From NCBI RefSeq assembly GCF_950295315.1, contig NC_080180.1, positions 66,001,092 through 66,065,091 on the forward strand: DNA of 64,000 bases, read 5' to 3'. How positions within the stretch are numbered: position 1 is the stretch's first letter; each line of letters starts with the position of its first letter. Position numbers and translations under genes: made by a program. Source of the DNA: Erinaceus europaeus. Taxonomy: Eukaryota > Chordata > Mammalia > Eulipotyphla > Erinaceidae. This document shows positions 45,221 to 58,065 of this stretch, one piece after another. The notes beneath the pieces are model-generated. The model was not told where the DNA came from, ran no database searches, and was given only the letters and a program-made list of their open reading frames with translations.

Positions 45221-47345
45221 CTCAACAAGTAAATAAATATTGAGAAAGAATATCCCAAGTCAAACACCCCTATGTGTGATGCTAGATGTACAACAAAACA
45301 CCTTTGGAAGAATATGGGTTCCTTTTCCACTTGCACAGAAACCACTTCATTGGTAAGGAAGCAAGCCTGGTATCAGCAGGGTCACTGAGCACTCAGTGTT
45401 TGGTGTGATGGAAGAGACCACATTCTTTGTGGTCTAAATTTAGATGTTACGTAATAAACTTCATACTCAAAGACATTTAATTGAACTAGTCCTCCTTTAC
45501 TTGATCACTTTCAAGGTGTGGTATGTTGTGATGAAATAGATCTCTTCTGTGGTCAGGGGAAATATTTCAACTGGTAGAGTTCAGGATTTGAATACCTGTT
45601 GATTCTTATTCTATTCCCTGTGCCCTGCAAGCTTCAAAGAAGTATTTTATTCCCCCCCATCCAGAAAATAAGTATTTGTCTGTCTATTGATCTATCATCT
45701 ATCTATTGATCTATTTATTGATCTTTCTATTGATATATCTATCTACCATATATCTCCTATTAAGTCTTGAAAAGATCCACTACTTTAAATGTTGATGTTT
45801 TATTAAGTTAAAGAAAATGTAAAAATCCCCACTTGATTCATCAACCACATTCCTTTTATTACTTGAAGTGAACCAGTTCCTGAATTAAATTTTTTCACTC
45901 ATATTTTATATTAATTAGAAAAAGAGACAGAGTGCTGTTAATTTTCCTGATAGCCAGTCTAGCATCTATGAGTCCCTGTATTTGTATCCATATAATACAT
46001 GGAGACATTTCTCCAATAAAAGTTCATGTAGAAAACCTTGACCCTACATACCATGTGAAATAACTCTACTTGAAACAGCTTTCCATGTGACTTCTGTACC
46101 CCCTTCATTCTGCTCATGCCTGGAAGGCGTCCACAGTTCACCACATATCTGATGAAAGTTTGTCTCTGCACATCAGCTATTTCATTTTCGGAGCAACCAA
46201 ACTAGAGAGAAATAAAACTTCAAAGTGTGAAACTCTTGCTATTCCAGCTGTTGTAAAAATATGCCTATGCATCTTGACCTTTCAAATTGCTCCAAAAGTG
46301 TTCAACTCCCTTTTTGAATTATTTTCTGGAAATTTTATGACATGCCATGATATTCCTGTCTTTTTCATTATAAGGGCTAAGATGAATAAAACTTGTATTT
46401 TTCCCTGTGTTATATGAGATGATTAGCTTTTCAAAAAAATGAAAAGGCCATAAGGATGAATGAAAAAGACAAAAATAACTGTTCTTAAAAACACACACAA
46501 AGAAATCATTCATTCTCCCACTGACAATACATGGGTCTGTTCACAGAATCAAACTGTTGCTTTGACATTTGTTGTTGACTTAAATTATTTTACATTTAAC
46601 TTTTTCATAATTGACACACTCACATATATTTGAGTTCTTCCCCAGTGAGATTCACTGTGCTCCTTGCACTCCGAGAATTCCACAATGTCCATATCTGTAT
46701 TTGTTTTGTAGCTGTCATTTCATGAGCCTTTATAAAAATTCTTCCACTCATGAAGATCATTTGTTCCCCATTCTTCATGCACAAAGAAGTCTACAAGGTA
46801 GACATTTATGTCTTCAATCTTTGTTTTCTCTGCTAAGAAATCTCAGAGACTCTGTTTTTATAGATAGACAGTAAATGTCCTCACTGACTGCAGCAGAATA
46901 GTGTTTGGCCATTTTTTACTTTTGAAGAATGTATCTCTGTATTCTTCTTCTGAAAGATATCCAGATCACTTTTTTGTATTGCTGCTTCCGCCATTCAACA
47001 TATTGCTGCAACTTATCACCATGGTGATGAAGTGTTTTCCTTTCAGTTGAATCGGATGGGAGGCTTTTATTGATTTAATATTAACATTGAAACTTGTAGT
47101 GGAACAAACACTTTTTCTGTAGAGATGCAATGGTTTGAACTTCCACAGGCGCTGTAAGAGAGTGTTACCTGGCATTTTCACCAGGGAAAAAATGTAATCC
47201 TATAGCTTTCAGACCTGGATGGAATATCAGAGTACGGGTCTCTTTCTAGAAGATGAAGATGAAGTCCTTAGCACAGCACTTCCTTCATGGGTTAGCATAA
47301 CGACCTAGTCAGTTTACTTTTGACCTGTGTCTCTGTGGGTTTTTT
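44936..47345. other. Long unique interval
   Basis: A (CT)n tract lies at about 45164-45222 and short TCTA runs near 45680-45760. Frames at 46160-46417 (plus) and 46966-47181 (minus) look like nothing I know. No exon or clear mobile element recognised. Confidence 0.45.
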
Positions 47346-47640
47346 GTTTTGTTTTGTTTTGTTTTTTGCCTCCAGGGTTGTCACTGGGGCTCAGTGCCAA
47401 CACTATGAATTCACTGCTCCTGGTGGCCATTTTTTTCCACTGTATTGGATAGGACAGAGTAAAATTGAGAGAGGTGGGGGAAACAGGGAGAGAGAAAGAT
47501 AAATACCTGCAGACCTGCTTCACCTCTTGTGAAGTGACCCTGCTGCAGGTGGGGATCTGGGACTTCTTGAACCCAGGTCCTTGGGCAGGTCCTTGCACTT
47601 CTACTATGTGCTTAGCTGGGTGTGCCACTGCCCAGTCCCT
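47346..47640 (-). mobile_element. SINE-E
   Basis: Antisense, with a GTTTT-rich start, 'actatgaattcactgctcct', purine block, core and head. Confidence 0.88.
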
Positions 47641-47694
47641 TTAAGCTGTGTCTTTATACTTACAAATATTTATATTTCTTTTTAAAAAGTTTTT

Positions 47695-47960
47695 AAAAAT
47701 ATTTTTTATTTTCTCTTTTGTTGCTCCTGTTTTATTGTTGTAGTTATTATTGTTGTTACTGATGTTGTTGTTGTTGAATAGGACAGAGAGAAATGGAGAG
47801 AAGAGGGGAAGGCAGAGTGGGGGAGAGAAAGACAGACACCTGCAGACCTGCTTCACCGCCTGTGAAGCGACTCCCCTGCAGGTGGGGAGCCGGGGTTCGA
47901 ACAGGGATCCTTATGCCGGTCCTTGCGCTTTGCACCACGTGCGTTACTGCCCGACTCCCA
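47695..47960 (-). mobile_element. SINE-A, head slightly shortened
   Basis: Antisense. Core near consensus ('gcgactcccctgcaggtggg'). The head lacks several bases around 'cacgtgcgttactgcccgac'. It sits next to the SINE-E copy. Confidence 0.93.
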
Positions 47961-48655
47961 CTTACATTTATATTTCATGGAGTTTCTTGGAGATGGGGCA
48001 CAGTGGTTACTATTTCATTCCTCCATTGCATGCCATCAGCAAAAGCAGAAGTCCTTCAAGTGGAAAGGAATTCTTTGCTACAAACATACCAGTGAGACGC
48101 AGCCTATATTATAGCAATTCCCATAGAATGTCTTGATGGAGTTGGTCATATGTCCCCTTTCACACAGCAAGGAGAACCACAATGTGTTTGTGTTTCTGTA
48201 CTGTTTACATGTGTCATCATATTGTTCTAACCCGTTAAGGCAAGTTAATTCTGCCTTATATTTCATTCTCCTTTCTACCAACTCTCCTTCCAACTTCATG
48301 ACTGAAGTGAGGTTCAGAGAAGAGTCTGCAAGGCTGTGGCCCCCAGTCAATTTCCCAATGTACCCAGAGTACCCCAGTGGGCTTGCAGAGGACGCGGAAG
48401 GTCTCTACCATTTTCCTTCCCACATTTATCCAAGCAGCTTCACGGGGCCGGGGGTGGTGGCTGAAAGGTCTGGCAGGGAGGTTGTCTGCTGAGTGTAGAG
48501 ATACATCCTTGGCTTCCAAGTGCACCACTCTAGCTCAGCTTGGTGGGCAGAGACTTGAGTATGGGCTCCCCCAAATAACTGGCCATTTTCTCCTGTGCTG
48601 GTACTTGCTGGGTTACTGAGTGAGCCTGTTAAATTTCCTCCTAGAAGTCTTAGCA
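47961..48655. other. GC-moderate unique DNA
   Basis: A 119-codon plus frame (48133-48492) and an overlapping minus frame (48256-48528) are open, but neither resembles a known protein. Confidence 0.45.
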
Positions 48656-48850
48656 TGGCAGCCGGGTGACAGAATGGGCCCTGACTCAAACCAGCTTATT
48701 GAAGGTAATATGCAGGGACCAGGCTGCAGCCCCTTGTCCCCTTCTGCAGGGGTGATAGGGGAGGACTCTTCAGGAGAGGAGAAACTGGGCTGCAGTTGCG
48801 TCTCTCTCTCTCTCTCTCTCACTCTCCCTCCCTTCTCAATTTCTCTGCAC
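48656..48850 (+). mobile_element. SINE-B-like element, diverged
   Basis: 'gcagggaccaggctgcagcc', 'gtccccttctgcaggggtga' and a CT-rich end. Its head and box B are eroded. Confidence 0.55.
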
Positions 48851-48905
48851 TGAGCCCCAGCGATAACCCTGGTGACACTAATGAGATGAGATGAGACGGG
48901 ATGAA

Positions 48906-49100
48906 GTGGGGCCTGGTGGTGGTGTACCTGGTCAGTCGCACACATTACAGTGTGCAAGGGTTCAAGCCCCTGGTCCCCACCTGCATGAGGAAAGCTTCAC
49001 GAGTGCTGAAGCATTTCTACAGGTGTCTCTTTGTCTCTCTCCATCTCTATCTCTTCCTTCCCTTTGAATTTCTCTCTGTCTCTATCCAACAATAAATATA
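48906..49100 (+). mobile_element. SINE-B
   Basis: From 'gtggggcctggtggtggtgt' to 'tgtctctatccaacaataaa'. Confidence 0.92.
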
Positions 49101-49230
49101 TAAAACTATTTCAAAAACAGATAAAGTAAAATGTAATGTGGAGTTCACACAATAACTTTGGTTGTGTGCTTTCCTACTCTCCTATTCTGGTTTTTGGGAT
49201 AGTTATATAAAAACTTTAACAGCTGAATAG

Positions 49231-49440
49231 AGTGCACCAGGTGGTGGATCCCCTGGTTACGTGCACCATGTGCAAGGACCCAGGTTCAAGGCCACGTCAG
49301 TCCCCATCTGAAGGGGGAAGCTTCACAAGCAGTGTAGGTGTAGCACGGATGCAGGTCTCTCTCTGTCTTTCTCGCTCTATCTCCCTCGTCTTCTCAATTT
49401 CTGGATGTCTCTGTCAAATAAATAAAAATATAATAAGTTA
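49231..49440 (+). mobile_element. SINE-B
   Basis: Head 'gtgcaccaggtggtggatcc', box B 'ggacccaggttcaaggccac', tail 'tctgtcaaataaataaaaat'. Confidence 0.9.
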
Positions 49441-52279
49441 TTTTTAAAAGTCGAATAGAATTTATGAGTGAACACCTCCGATCTTCAAACATTCACTGCT
49501 TAGATGTCATAAGATTCTTTGGAGCCTTTTCTGACAACTAAGACCTCTGGTCACTCACCGTGGCAATTCATATCTCCTGCATATATATTTTTTCTTTGGA
49601 TGAATGGCATATTTCATTATTATTTTGTCATTTCTTACCATAGAATCATATGACAGTGATTAATGTCTGCTAGAGTATATATGTGCATATATAATTGATT
49701 TTAATTTACTGTATTATTTATGTTATTTTTATGACACAATTCTTTAATACTATTGGTCTTGCTTTTAAAATGTCTAGACTCTATTACATCACATTTATTG
49801 GTATGATTCTGTGCTGTTGGTCAATTAGGAAGAGTCCAATTTATTGTTATTGCAAACATTGTTGCAATAAATTTCTTATAATCATTTCATTCATGTAATT
49901 GTTTCCTTGGGATATATTTGTGATGTTCTTTCTCTTGCTAATTTTTAAGACTTTTGGTATTCATTAACAAATTGCCATCCAGAAAGGTCACACCAATTTC
50001 TACTGTTATATTAATATAGCTTGGAGTAGTCATTTTTTATGTTTTTAATTGGGAGGTTAATTGGCAAATGCTTTCTATAGTTCAAAGGGAAAGAAAGTAG
50101 CCTGTAATTCTAAATTAAAGCAGAACTATCTGACATGCATGCCAAAGCCTCTATGTTTTACTGTAGAAATTTATTTCTAAAAATCAGCATAAGAAAACAG
50201 AAATGAGCTTAAAAATTTGGTAGTAGTGCTCTTTTGTCATCTTTTTCCTATGAGACGTTATAGTTATAAAATGCTACATTTTGGTAACTACTGGATTAGA
50301 TGGTATTCTAAATGATGTGTTCAAAGTTGGCCCCATGTTCATACAAGTAATTTGAATTTCTTCAGTATTTTTTTTTCAAATACACTGGTGTTCATGTATT
50401 TGCATTTCAAGTGAAAGCTAATGTTACGGAAGGTGTGAATCCTATGTGTTGAAAATATATCAAATCTTCATTTAGTAATTGACTTTTCCTGCACCTGGGA
50501 GCTCAGAGGCTGAGGCATGAAAGTCTGTTTGCATAGGCATTCTGCTATTTTGCCCACATTGTCCATGTTCAGAAAGAACCTGCCATAGCAGTGAGGTCTC
50601 AAATTTCTAAGCTCTTTAAATCTATTCTTTTTATAACAAATGAGGTCACCGGTTCAAAGCCTGGTAAAATGGGGTGATTATATATACATGAAAAATCATA
50701 ATAAAAATTGAAATACATATCTGTCAGTGAACTTACAGGTATGTATCAATGCATGTATCTATACACTCTGCTACTAAAATCAGTAAAACATTTAGCACAA
50801 CACTATTTTTCTAAAATCTTTCAGTTTTTATATGCTAGTTATTATTTCTGCATATGCTTTATTATAAAATAATTTCCCATAAATCATATGACACATTTTA
50901 TGCATATTGGATGAATTATGATATTTATATCACCATGACGAAAAATACTAGATTCTAAATCAATTAATTCTTATATGTAATTGCCATTATGAATATTACA
51001 TAAGGCCAAAAAGATTTATTTAAACATGTCACGTTTTACCTCTTTTTCTAAAGTCAAGGAAAAACCTTTTGTCAAACATTGCATTTCTATAAATAGTTTA
51101 AACATTTCTTAACCAACAAAGGGAGTTAAAGGAATTCAATATATTTGAGAAAAGAAAATAAGAGCTGAGAAAACGTGGTTCAGAATGGCTCTGACATGTA
51201 TATTATCTTACCTGGAATCATTTCATTATGAGGTCTAAAATAATAGCTGTTCTTTGGAACTGAGTGAATATAGCTCTAATTTCAGCTTCTAATTTCAGGT
51301 TCTCATATATAATTACTCTCTCTATGAGTGTGGAGTGGAGGGTTTTCTGTTACCTTGGGTCTGAGCTTTAATTTAAATCCTCAGATTTCCAAAATTCTAA
51401 TTTAAACAGCAGAGCAGCACAGCTATGATCAGATTGTTCTCTTGCAAATAGGGTTTATAATTTGCGAATCCCAAATGAAACAAATCATTTAGCCGAACTC
51501 AAAGAAGTCAGTTAGTCTATACTTTAATTTTTCTTCTACAAATGAAAAAAGGAAAAGCTTAAATACGATTCTAAGGACCCAATCAAGAATTATATGCTCT
51601 TGAATTATATGCCCAATGGCAATTTAAATCCTATACTCTGGAGGAATATTAATGAGTTAACTTAAAAGTGGTGCAAAGAGACAGTCTGAAAAAGCTAGCA
51701 TGATGGTGTTTATAGTTTGGGTAGAGAACAAAGGGACCTGTATAGTAGATATTATTACTCAAGTTAGATGGGTTCTGTACAGGAAAATTCTCTTAAATCC
51801 TTCACATTCAGTTCACGGAGTATCTGAAGTGTCTGCTACCAGCAATTACTAGTAATTATCTTCTTTCTCTCTATATTCTGCATTTCTTGAATGGCTAGCT
51901 CTAACAATCAGCAGACAAGGGAGCCAGATAGTTGCGAGAGGAGTTTACCAATACTTTAGAGAGAGAGAGAAAAAAAATCTTACAAGAAGATACTGAGTCC
52001 AGGAGTATGAAAGAATGACAATGAAAACCAAATCAAGAAGCAGTTTGCAAGTCCTTTATTCTATATTTTCTATATCTTCTGTATTTCCTATCCAGAATAT
52101 GGTTAGAACTTAGCTGACATAAAGATGCTAAGACAAATATACAACCCTGACATTAACGAAGCTCACCTGCTGGGGTAGGACAGTTTTCAACTCCTACCAG
52201 AAACATCCTTGTCCACGTGGGTCTCTTTTGAAAGAGATTAGTTACAAACACAGATACCGATTTGCTCCTCATATACACA
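49441..52279. other. Longest repeat-poor interval
   Basis: About 2.8 kb of AT-rich DNA with almost no SINE or L1 signal, in a window where repeats recur every few hundred bases. No coding frame recognised. Candidate conserved non-coding or regulatory DNA, inferred only from repeat exclusion. Confidence 0.45.
50475..50560 (-). mobile_element. SINE-C 5' fragment
   Basis: 'ggcatgaaagtctgtttgca' with 'ggcattctgctattttgccc' matches the antisense SINE-C head. Confidence 0.5.
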
Positions 52280-52289
52280 TGTAAGTACA

Positions 52290-52400
52290 AGAAAGAGAGA
52301 GACAATCAAGTTAGCATAGTGCCTGCAATGGCAAGAGTCAAACTCAGAATTTCAGGCTTAAGAGTCCAATACTTTATCCACTGCACCATCTCCCAAGACA
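52290..52400 (-). mobile_element. SINE-D
   Basis: 'ggcttaagagtccaatactt' and 'tatccactgcaccatctccc' mark the antisense head. The tail side is diverged. Confidence 0.75.
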
Positions 52401-52423
52401 CCAGGTCTAACTAGATTGTCATA

Positions 52424-52490
<67 letters not shown>
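52424..52490. repeat. (TG)n(TA)n compound microsatellite
   Basis: About 28 bp of TG followed by about 38 bp of TA, alternating purine-pyrimidine throughout. Confidence 0.97.
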
Positions 52491-52491
<1 letters not shown>

Positions 52492-52519
52492 CTTCTACAT
52501 TAGTTATATGACCTGCCTT

Positions 52520-53210
52520 TATTTTTCACAAAGTATGGATTTCCAATGGCCAAATTACACAGTAAGGATGTGGAAAAAAAGGAATCCTTCTGCACTGTTT
52601 GTGGACATGTAAACCAGGGCAACCCCTGTGGAAACACTGTGGAAATTCCCAGAAAGACAGAAACATTAAAAATCCACCAGCAACATGACTCAGCAGGACT
52701 TCTTTTAGATAGCTAACCAGAGAACACAAAAACAAGAACTCAGAGAGATCACAACAGGGCTGTTTCTTATGGCCAGTGTTTACCACCAACCCAGGTGTCC
52801 AAAAGCACATGAGTAGTTACAGAAGTCTGAGAAATGTCATGCATGTACAAACTATTGTATTTACTGTCGACTGTAAATATTAATCCCCCAATAAAGAAAA
52901 TTTAAAAAGTACATTAAAAAGAAGTCTGGCTTTTGCATATAATGAACCACTATACAGTCATAAAAAATCATAGCATGTTCTTTCATTAAAACATGGATAG
53001 ACCGAGCAGAAATCAGGGAGGTGATCCAGGAGAAGGATGGATGAAGGATGACCTTACTCACAGATGAGCTCTAAGAAATAAAGATGAAGGCAGAGTCCTC
53101 AGTGGACTACAGTCTATTGCCGCTGACTAAGATACTCAGGGGGTGATGGGGAGGGCTGAGTACTGGGGCCTAGGCGTATGTATGTATATGTATATTAAAA
53201 AGGATGTGCT
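52520..53210 (+). mobile_element. LINE-1 ORF2 3' region, old copy
   Basis: 'aaggaatccttctgcactgt', 'gtggacatgtaaaccagggc', 'acccaggtgtccaaaagcac', 'tatacagtcataaaaaatca' and 'aacatggatagaccgagc' follow the order known from the end of mammalian L1 ORF2. It is interrupted by a nested retroposon at 52830-52919. Confidence 0.78.
52830..52919 (+). mobile_element. Very short retroposon nested in L1
   Basis: A 90-bp segment ending 'attaatcccccaataaagaa' plus A-rich tail, with 9-bp duplications agaagtctg at 52821-52829 and 52920-52928. Removing it restores L1 colinearity. It is probably the extreme 3' end of another L1 subfamily. Confidence 0.75.
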
Positions 53211-53496
53211 TCCAATGAGTAAGTTTAATTACTTTATGGAAAATATATATAGTATATAATAGTTCTCCAGTTGAGGAATGTGACAAAATATTCATCATTT
53301 ATATCTTCTCAAAATCAATTTCTAGACTTACTTCTATTGTCTACATGGGATCTTACACATATTTTGTAGGATTTATTTTTTTAGATCTCAGAATTTGCTA
53401 TTTTGATACTATATAAAATAATTTATAAATTTAATATGCAAATTGTTTTTGTTTTCTAGAGATATACTATTTTAAAAATTAGCCTGTATCTATTCT

Positions 53497-53791
53497 ATTT
53501 TTTTTTAATTTAATTTAATTTTATTTTATTTATTCTCTTTTGTTGCCTTTGTTGTTTTATCGTTGTAGTTATTATTGTTGTTGTCGTCGTTGTTGGATAG
53601 GACAGAGAGAAATGGAGAGAGGAGGGGAAGACAGAGAGGAGGAGAGAAAGATAGACACCTGCAGACCTGCTTCACCGCCTGTGAAGTGACTCCCATGCAG
53701 GTGGGGAGCTGGGGCTCGAACTGGGATCCTTATGCCGGTCCTTGTGCTTTGCGCCACCTGCGCTTAACCCGCTGAGCTACAGCCCGACTCC
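53497..53791 (-). mobile_element. SINE-A insertion with target-site duplication
   Basis: Antisense, flanked by cctgtatctattct at 53483-53496 and 53792-53805 (exact, 14 bp). Near-consensus head 'gcgcttaacccgctgagcta'. Confidence 0.96.
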
Positions 53792-53978
53792 CCTGTATCT
53801 ATTCTCAAAGTTAACTAAGTCCAGTGCAAATAATCCTTGTTTTGCATATAGTTCTGTAAAGCATAGGTTCTGCTTCTGGGTTAGCTCTTATTTCACTGAC
53901 CAGACCACACTGTTGAATCACATTAGCAGTGAACACAGATCTTGTTGACTCATTACCAGGTTAAAGAAGTGATACACA

Positions 53979-54180
53979 GGGGGTCAGACAGTGGTGCTCC
54001 TGGTTGAGCAGAGGTGTTACAATGCACAAGGATCCAGGTTCGAGCCCCCAGTCCCCACCCATAGAGGGGAAGCCTTGTGAGTGGTGAAGCAGTGTAGCAG
54101 GTGTCTCTCTGCCTCTCTCCTTCTATATATCCCCCTTTCCTCTCAATTTATGACTGTCTCTATCTAGTAAATAAGGAAAA
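53979..54180 (+). mobile_element. SINE-B
   Basis: 'gggtcagacagtggtgctcc', box B 'ggatccaggttcgagccccc' and 'tgtctctatctagtaaata'. Confidence 0.92.
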
Positions 54181-55444
54181 AATAATTTGAAAAGAAGCAA
54201 TGCATTGTATACTTAAAAGTCACGATGATATTCACTGTATGCTATTGGTTTTAGACTGTATGTAAATAGACTGATACATATTTAGATTCTAATCAATGAT
54301 TTGCCTTAGCTAGGCGTTGTGTACACAGTTTCACAGCTCTCCACTGACTGTTTCAGCAGATGGGAAGACACACAGAAGTATATTCACAGTAGCATAAGAG
54401 CTGCCTCTCATTTCATGGTCTCCTTCCTAGGGTTCCTGGACTCAAAGCTGGGTCATACAAATGTTCAGGCCTGTGGCTTGCCCAGAGACCTATCCTTCTG
54501 GCCATTTCAAGCTCTTTTTTTTTTTTCTTTATATGATTGATTCAAGAACAAATATTATAAGCAATGAGCAGAGAACTGAAGGGCAAATACTTCAAAACTA
54601 TTTTTAGTAGGAATTAAAGAAAAAAATCTCTCTTTATAAAAAGGTCTCTCCACCATACATTCACCACACAGCTGACCCTCTCAGCTGTAGATGCAGCAGA
54701 TTACATCTTTTCCTGAGCAATCTCTGTGGGCTCTTTTCATATTACTCATTCACTTTTCAGTGACTGGGTAACTTTTAATTCTATTCATAAAGACCTTTAT
54801 GCCTATTACTGTAACTCTCCAGAAATAGAATATCCATTTCCTCTTTTTACATAGATTCTGTTCCTTGCCATAATTCTTTAATTTGTCATTGAGTTCATAG
54901 AACACATTAATCCGAGTCACTTTTTAATAACCAATTTCAAAACTCCCCAAATAGTAATTTTCATGAAACAGCTGCTTCTCCGCAGGTAGATGGCTAAATG
55001 TCTGGTCGGAGCACTCTAAGTGTTCACAAGGATTACTAGGGCAGTTTTATACTAGCTTTTATTATTAGATGACTTCGTGTACATTGGTTTAGTATACACT
55101 AGTGTGATGATGCTGTGTGTGTTTGATGGAACTGCAGTTAGCTATTTAAAACACAGGAGGCATCAAACTGTTCCCCTAATAAATTTTACCCACTGAATCC
55201 CCATTCACCCCAATAAAGCTACACTCACTGAATGGTCTACATGTTCCCACAGCCTCTGGGTTGTGCCTTTGTCAACTCCATAAATTCAGTTCATACTGTC
55301 TTCTCTCTGACTTATGTTTTTTTGCTATTTGATATCTTCATTATTCCTCAAATTCAAGACTTTGCATGAGACAGGCCCCTTTGTTTATGTTGGGCGTCAA
55401 CCCACTATCCTCCCCCTTTCCTCTCTCAACTCTTTACTCAAGGA
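54181..55444. other. Unique intergenic DNA
   Basis: No gene or repeat recognised. It contains a short poly-T near 54515. Confidence 0.5.
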
Positions 55445-55450
55445 CACACT

Positions 55451-55950
55451 TGCTGGGCTGGCTTCGTGGGCGGGAGGCAGACGACCAGGGACTCATGGCT
55501 GAGCTGGGAAGTAGTATCTCTTTATTCATGTGGAACACAGCGCAATCTAAGCTCTCTCTAATCACAATCTTGTCCTTATATATCCCGGGGCTGCCAGTGC
55601 AGATCAGCTTCTAGGCTCTCTCCAGAGCCTGTTAGAGACAGACGTCCTGGTGAAGTGCTTCTGATGATTCTGGTGACAGAGCAGCTGTATATATACTCGC
55701 CAGGTAGGGTGGAAACAGGATGTGACATAGAGAGGGTGGAGCAAAAAGAGACTGGTGGAAATCAGGGTGTGACAAGGAGAGGGGGCAGAGCAAAATGAGA
55801 ATATGAACCAGCGGGATTAAACCAGTGCCCTGCAGGCAGGGCGGTGCTTAGTTAACAGTGGTTATGTAAATAGAATACAGTGTTCAGCAGGGGGGATTAA
55901 ACCAATGAAACAGAAGGGGTTTTAGAAGCAGAATTAGAAGCTGACCAACA
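55451..55950 (-). mobile_element. Solo LTR of an endogenous retrovirus-like element, longest copy
   Basis: 500 bp with TG...CA termini and exact 6-bp duplications cacact at 55445-55450 and 55951-55956. On the minus strand, U3 leads to a TATA-like tatatata (about 55688-55695), then AATAAA (plus positions 55521-55526) and the shared R/U5 end. Closest to the LTR at 3447, and likely nearer to full length. No internal viral sequence adjoins it. Confidence 0.9.
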
Positions 55951-55956
55951 CACACT

Positions 55957-57822
55957 TGTCTTCTGTGCATGTTGACGTCCTCACACCTAAAAGAATTACG
56001 TATTGGTGTGTTATGTCTAGGCTCTATCTCAGTGGTCTACACAGGAAGTGTATGACTCCTCTGCCTATATTCGTACACTCAATGGCCAACATCACCGCCC
56101 TTTTTGCATGGAAGCCCAAAAAAAGGAATTGTGCCTCACATTTCAACAATCGCTCAGCTATAAGCTTCAGAGACAGGGTTCAGAAACTGATGAAATGTGA
56201 ATTTCTGTAACTACTGTTTTACTCTGGATTGTAAGTTACACATGTAGTCAGCAAATGAGCATGGCAGGGCCAGGGGCCAGAGTTTGTGACTACCTTATTC
56301 TCTGCACTCAATCAACAATAGCCAGAAAGACAGAGTAGATGCTAGCATAGCATATTAAATACAAGCTCATTAGGAAAGTTAATTTTGGATCCTCTTAGAC
56401 AAAGTATAAATGAGAATACAACCAAAATAGAGTCTAGAGACATTTTTAGGATACCCCAAGGAAGTGAAAATTCTTTAAAACCATAGACAGGGAGACCTGA
56501 GGCAAAGGATGCCTATAAGCTTGGAATTTTCTTATAATGATAAGTTGGAGCTGTCTTTTATTTAATCTTTATATTAAAAAATGATCAATATATAAAGAAA
56601 AGTTAATAATTAATTTTCTCATAAACCCTGAATAAAAAATTAAAACACACTACTAAGAAAGCAGTAGATGAATCAAATTATAAATTATTTGAGACCTCTC
56701 AAAACCATCAGACCATTGTGGAATTTGTATAGTTCTCTCCACAGCTTCTATCATTTTTGTACTTTTGTCAAATTTATCATTTAAATGCTATAAGGTCTAT
56801 ATTAATTTTGAAAACTTTGAATTAGTTGTTTCTTTCAGGCCCTTATATGTAACAAAGCCACAGTCAGTATAGTGAGAGTCAAATCAGTTCACGCAAAACA
56901 GAGTCAGATTTGAAACCCAAATTTGGTTCTGTCAGGCAAATATTTACAAGAATCAAATCCGACATATTTGATATATTGTTATAAGGAACCCTATTTTGAC
57001 TCACTAAAACCCCTCTAAGCACTACGCACTAGACACTCAGTGGGGAAAATCCTATTGCTACATATCTTCTAAATTACATATTTCAAAATAACATGTTATT
57101 TATTATTGCAAACTACAGAAAGCTATAGACAAGGGAAGAGGAGAAAATGAAGGAAGGAGTTTCCTTCCTACTATGCAAAAAAAAGAAACATGTTGCCATC
57201 TTAGTGCATGCTTGAAAGGACGTCAGGTCACAAATGACTACATGTGACTACAGTTTCATCATAGACGCTGTGTGTTGATTCCAAATGCAAGTACAGCTAG
57301 ATGCTGACATGCTTTGAACTGGTGTCTACCCAGTTAGGAACAGGGAGTAGAGGCCTTCTACACGGTGTTAATTTTGAGACATAAGGTCCCAATTAAGATG
57401 AACATGCCCTGCTACCCCTCCCACATTTGGCTGTCTGGTCATCTATTTCCTTTCCCGACAGAAGAACGATTAAATTGCAAAATTGAAGCACATCCCATCA
57501 ACCAAGTAGTTTCCCTTCAAGACATTATATTATCAGAAGCCATATTGCTGATGAATCTGACTTGTGTCTTCTGACATGTAAACACAGTTTTAATAACCTA
57601 AGTTCAAAGACCTCAGTTAGATAGCCTATTATTCATTTTTCAAAAATCACTCAATTTTGTTGGATTCTAACCACTCTCCTCAATTATTGCAATAATATTC
57701 TTTGGGAACAGTATTCTAGTCACTTTTGTAATGATAAGAGGACCGAGTCAAATGGACTAATTGGAGACTTGCAGAATAATATTTACTTTCCTAAGATATT
57801 CTTCTGTAGTGTAGAACTAGTT
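55957..57822. other. Unique AT-rich intergenic DNA
   Basis: 1.9 kb without recognised repeats. Frames at 55956-56210 and 57365-57574 have no known family. Confidence 0.45.
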
Positions 57823-57833
57823 GAGTTATGCTT

Positions 57834-58054
57834 TTTAAAATTTTTTTTTAAATCTTTATTTATTTGCTGGATAGAGACAGTCAGAAATTGATAGGGAAGG
57901 GGGTGATAGAGAGGGAGAGAGACAGTGAGACACCTGCAGCACTGCTTCACCATTTGTGAAGCTTTCCCCCTGCAGATGGGGGCCAGGGACTTGAACCTGG
58001 GTCCATGCACATTGTAACATGTGCGCTCAACCAAGTGTGCCACCACCTGGCCCC
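57834..58054 (-). mobile_element. SINE-B insertion with target-site duplication
   Basis: Antisense and full-length, flanked by gagttatgctt at 57823-57833 and 58055-58065. Confidence 0.95.
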
Positions 58055-58065
58055 GAGTTATGCTT

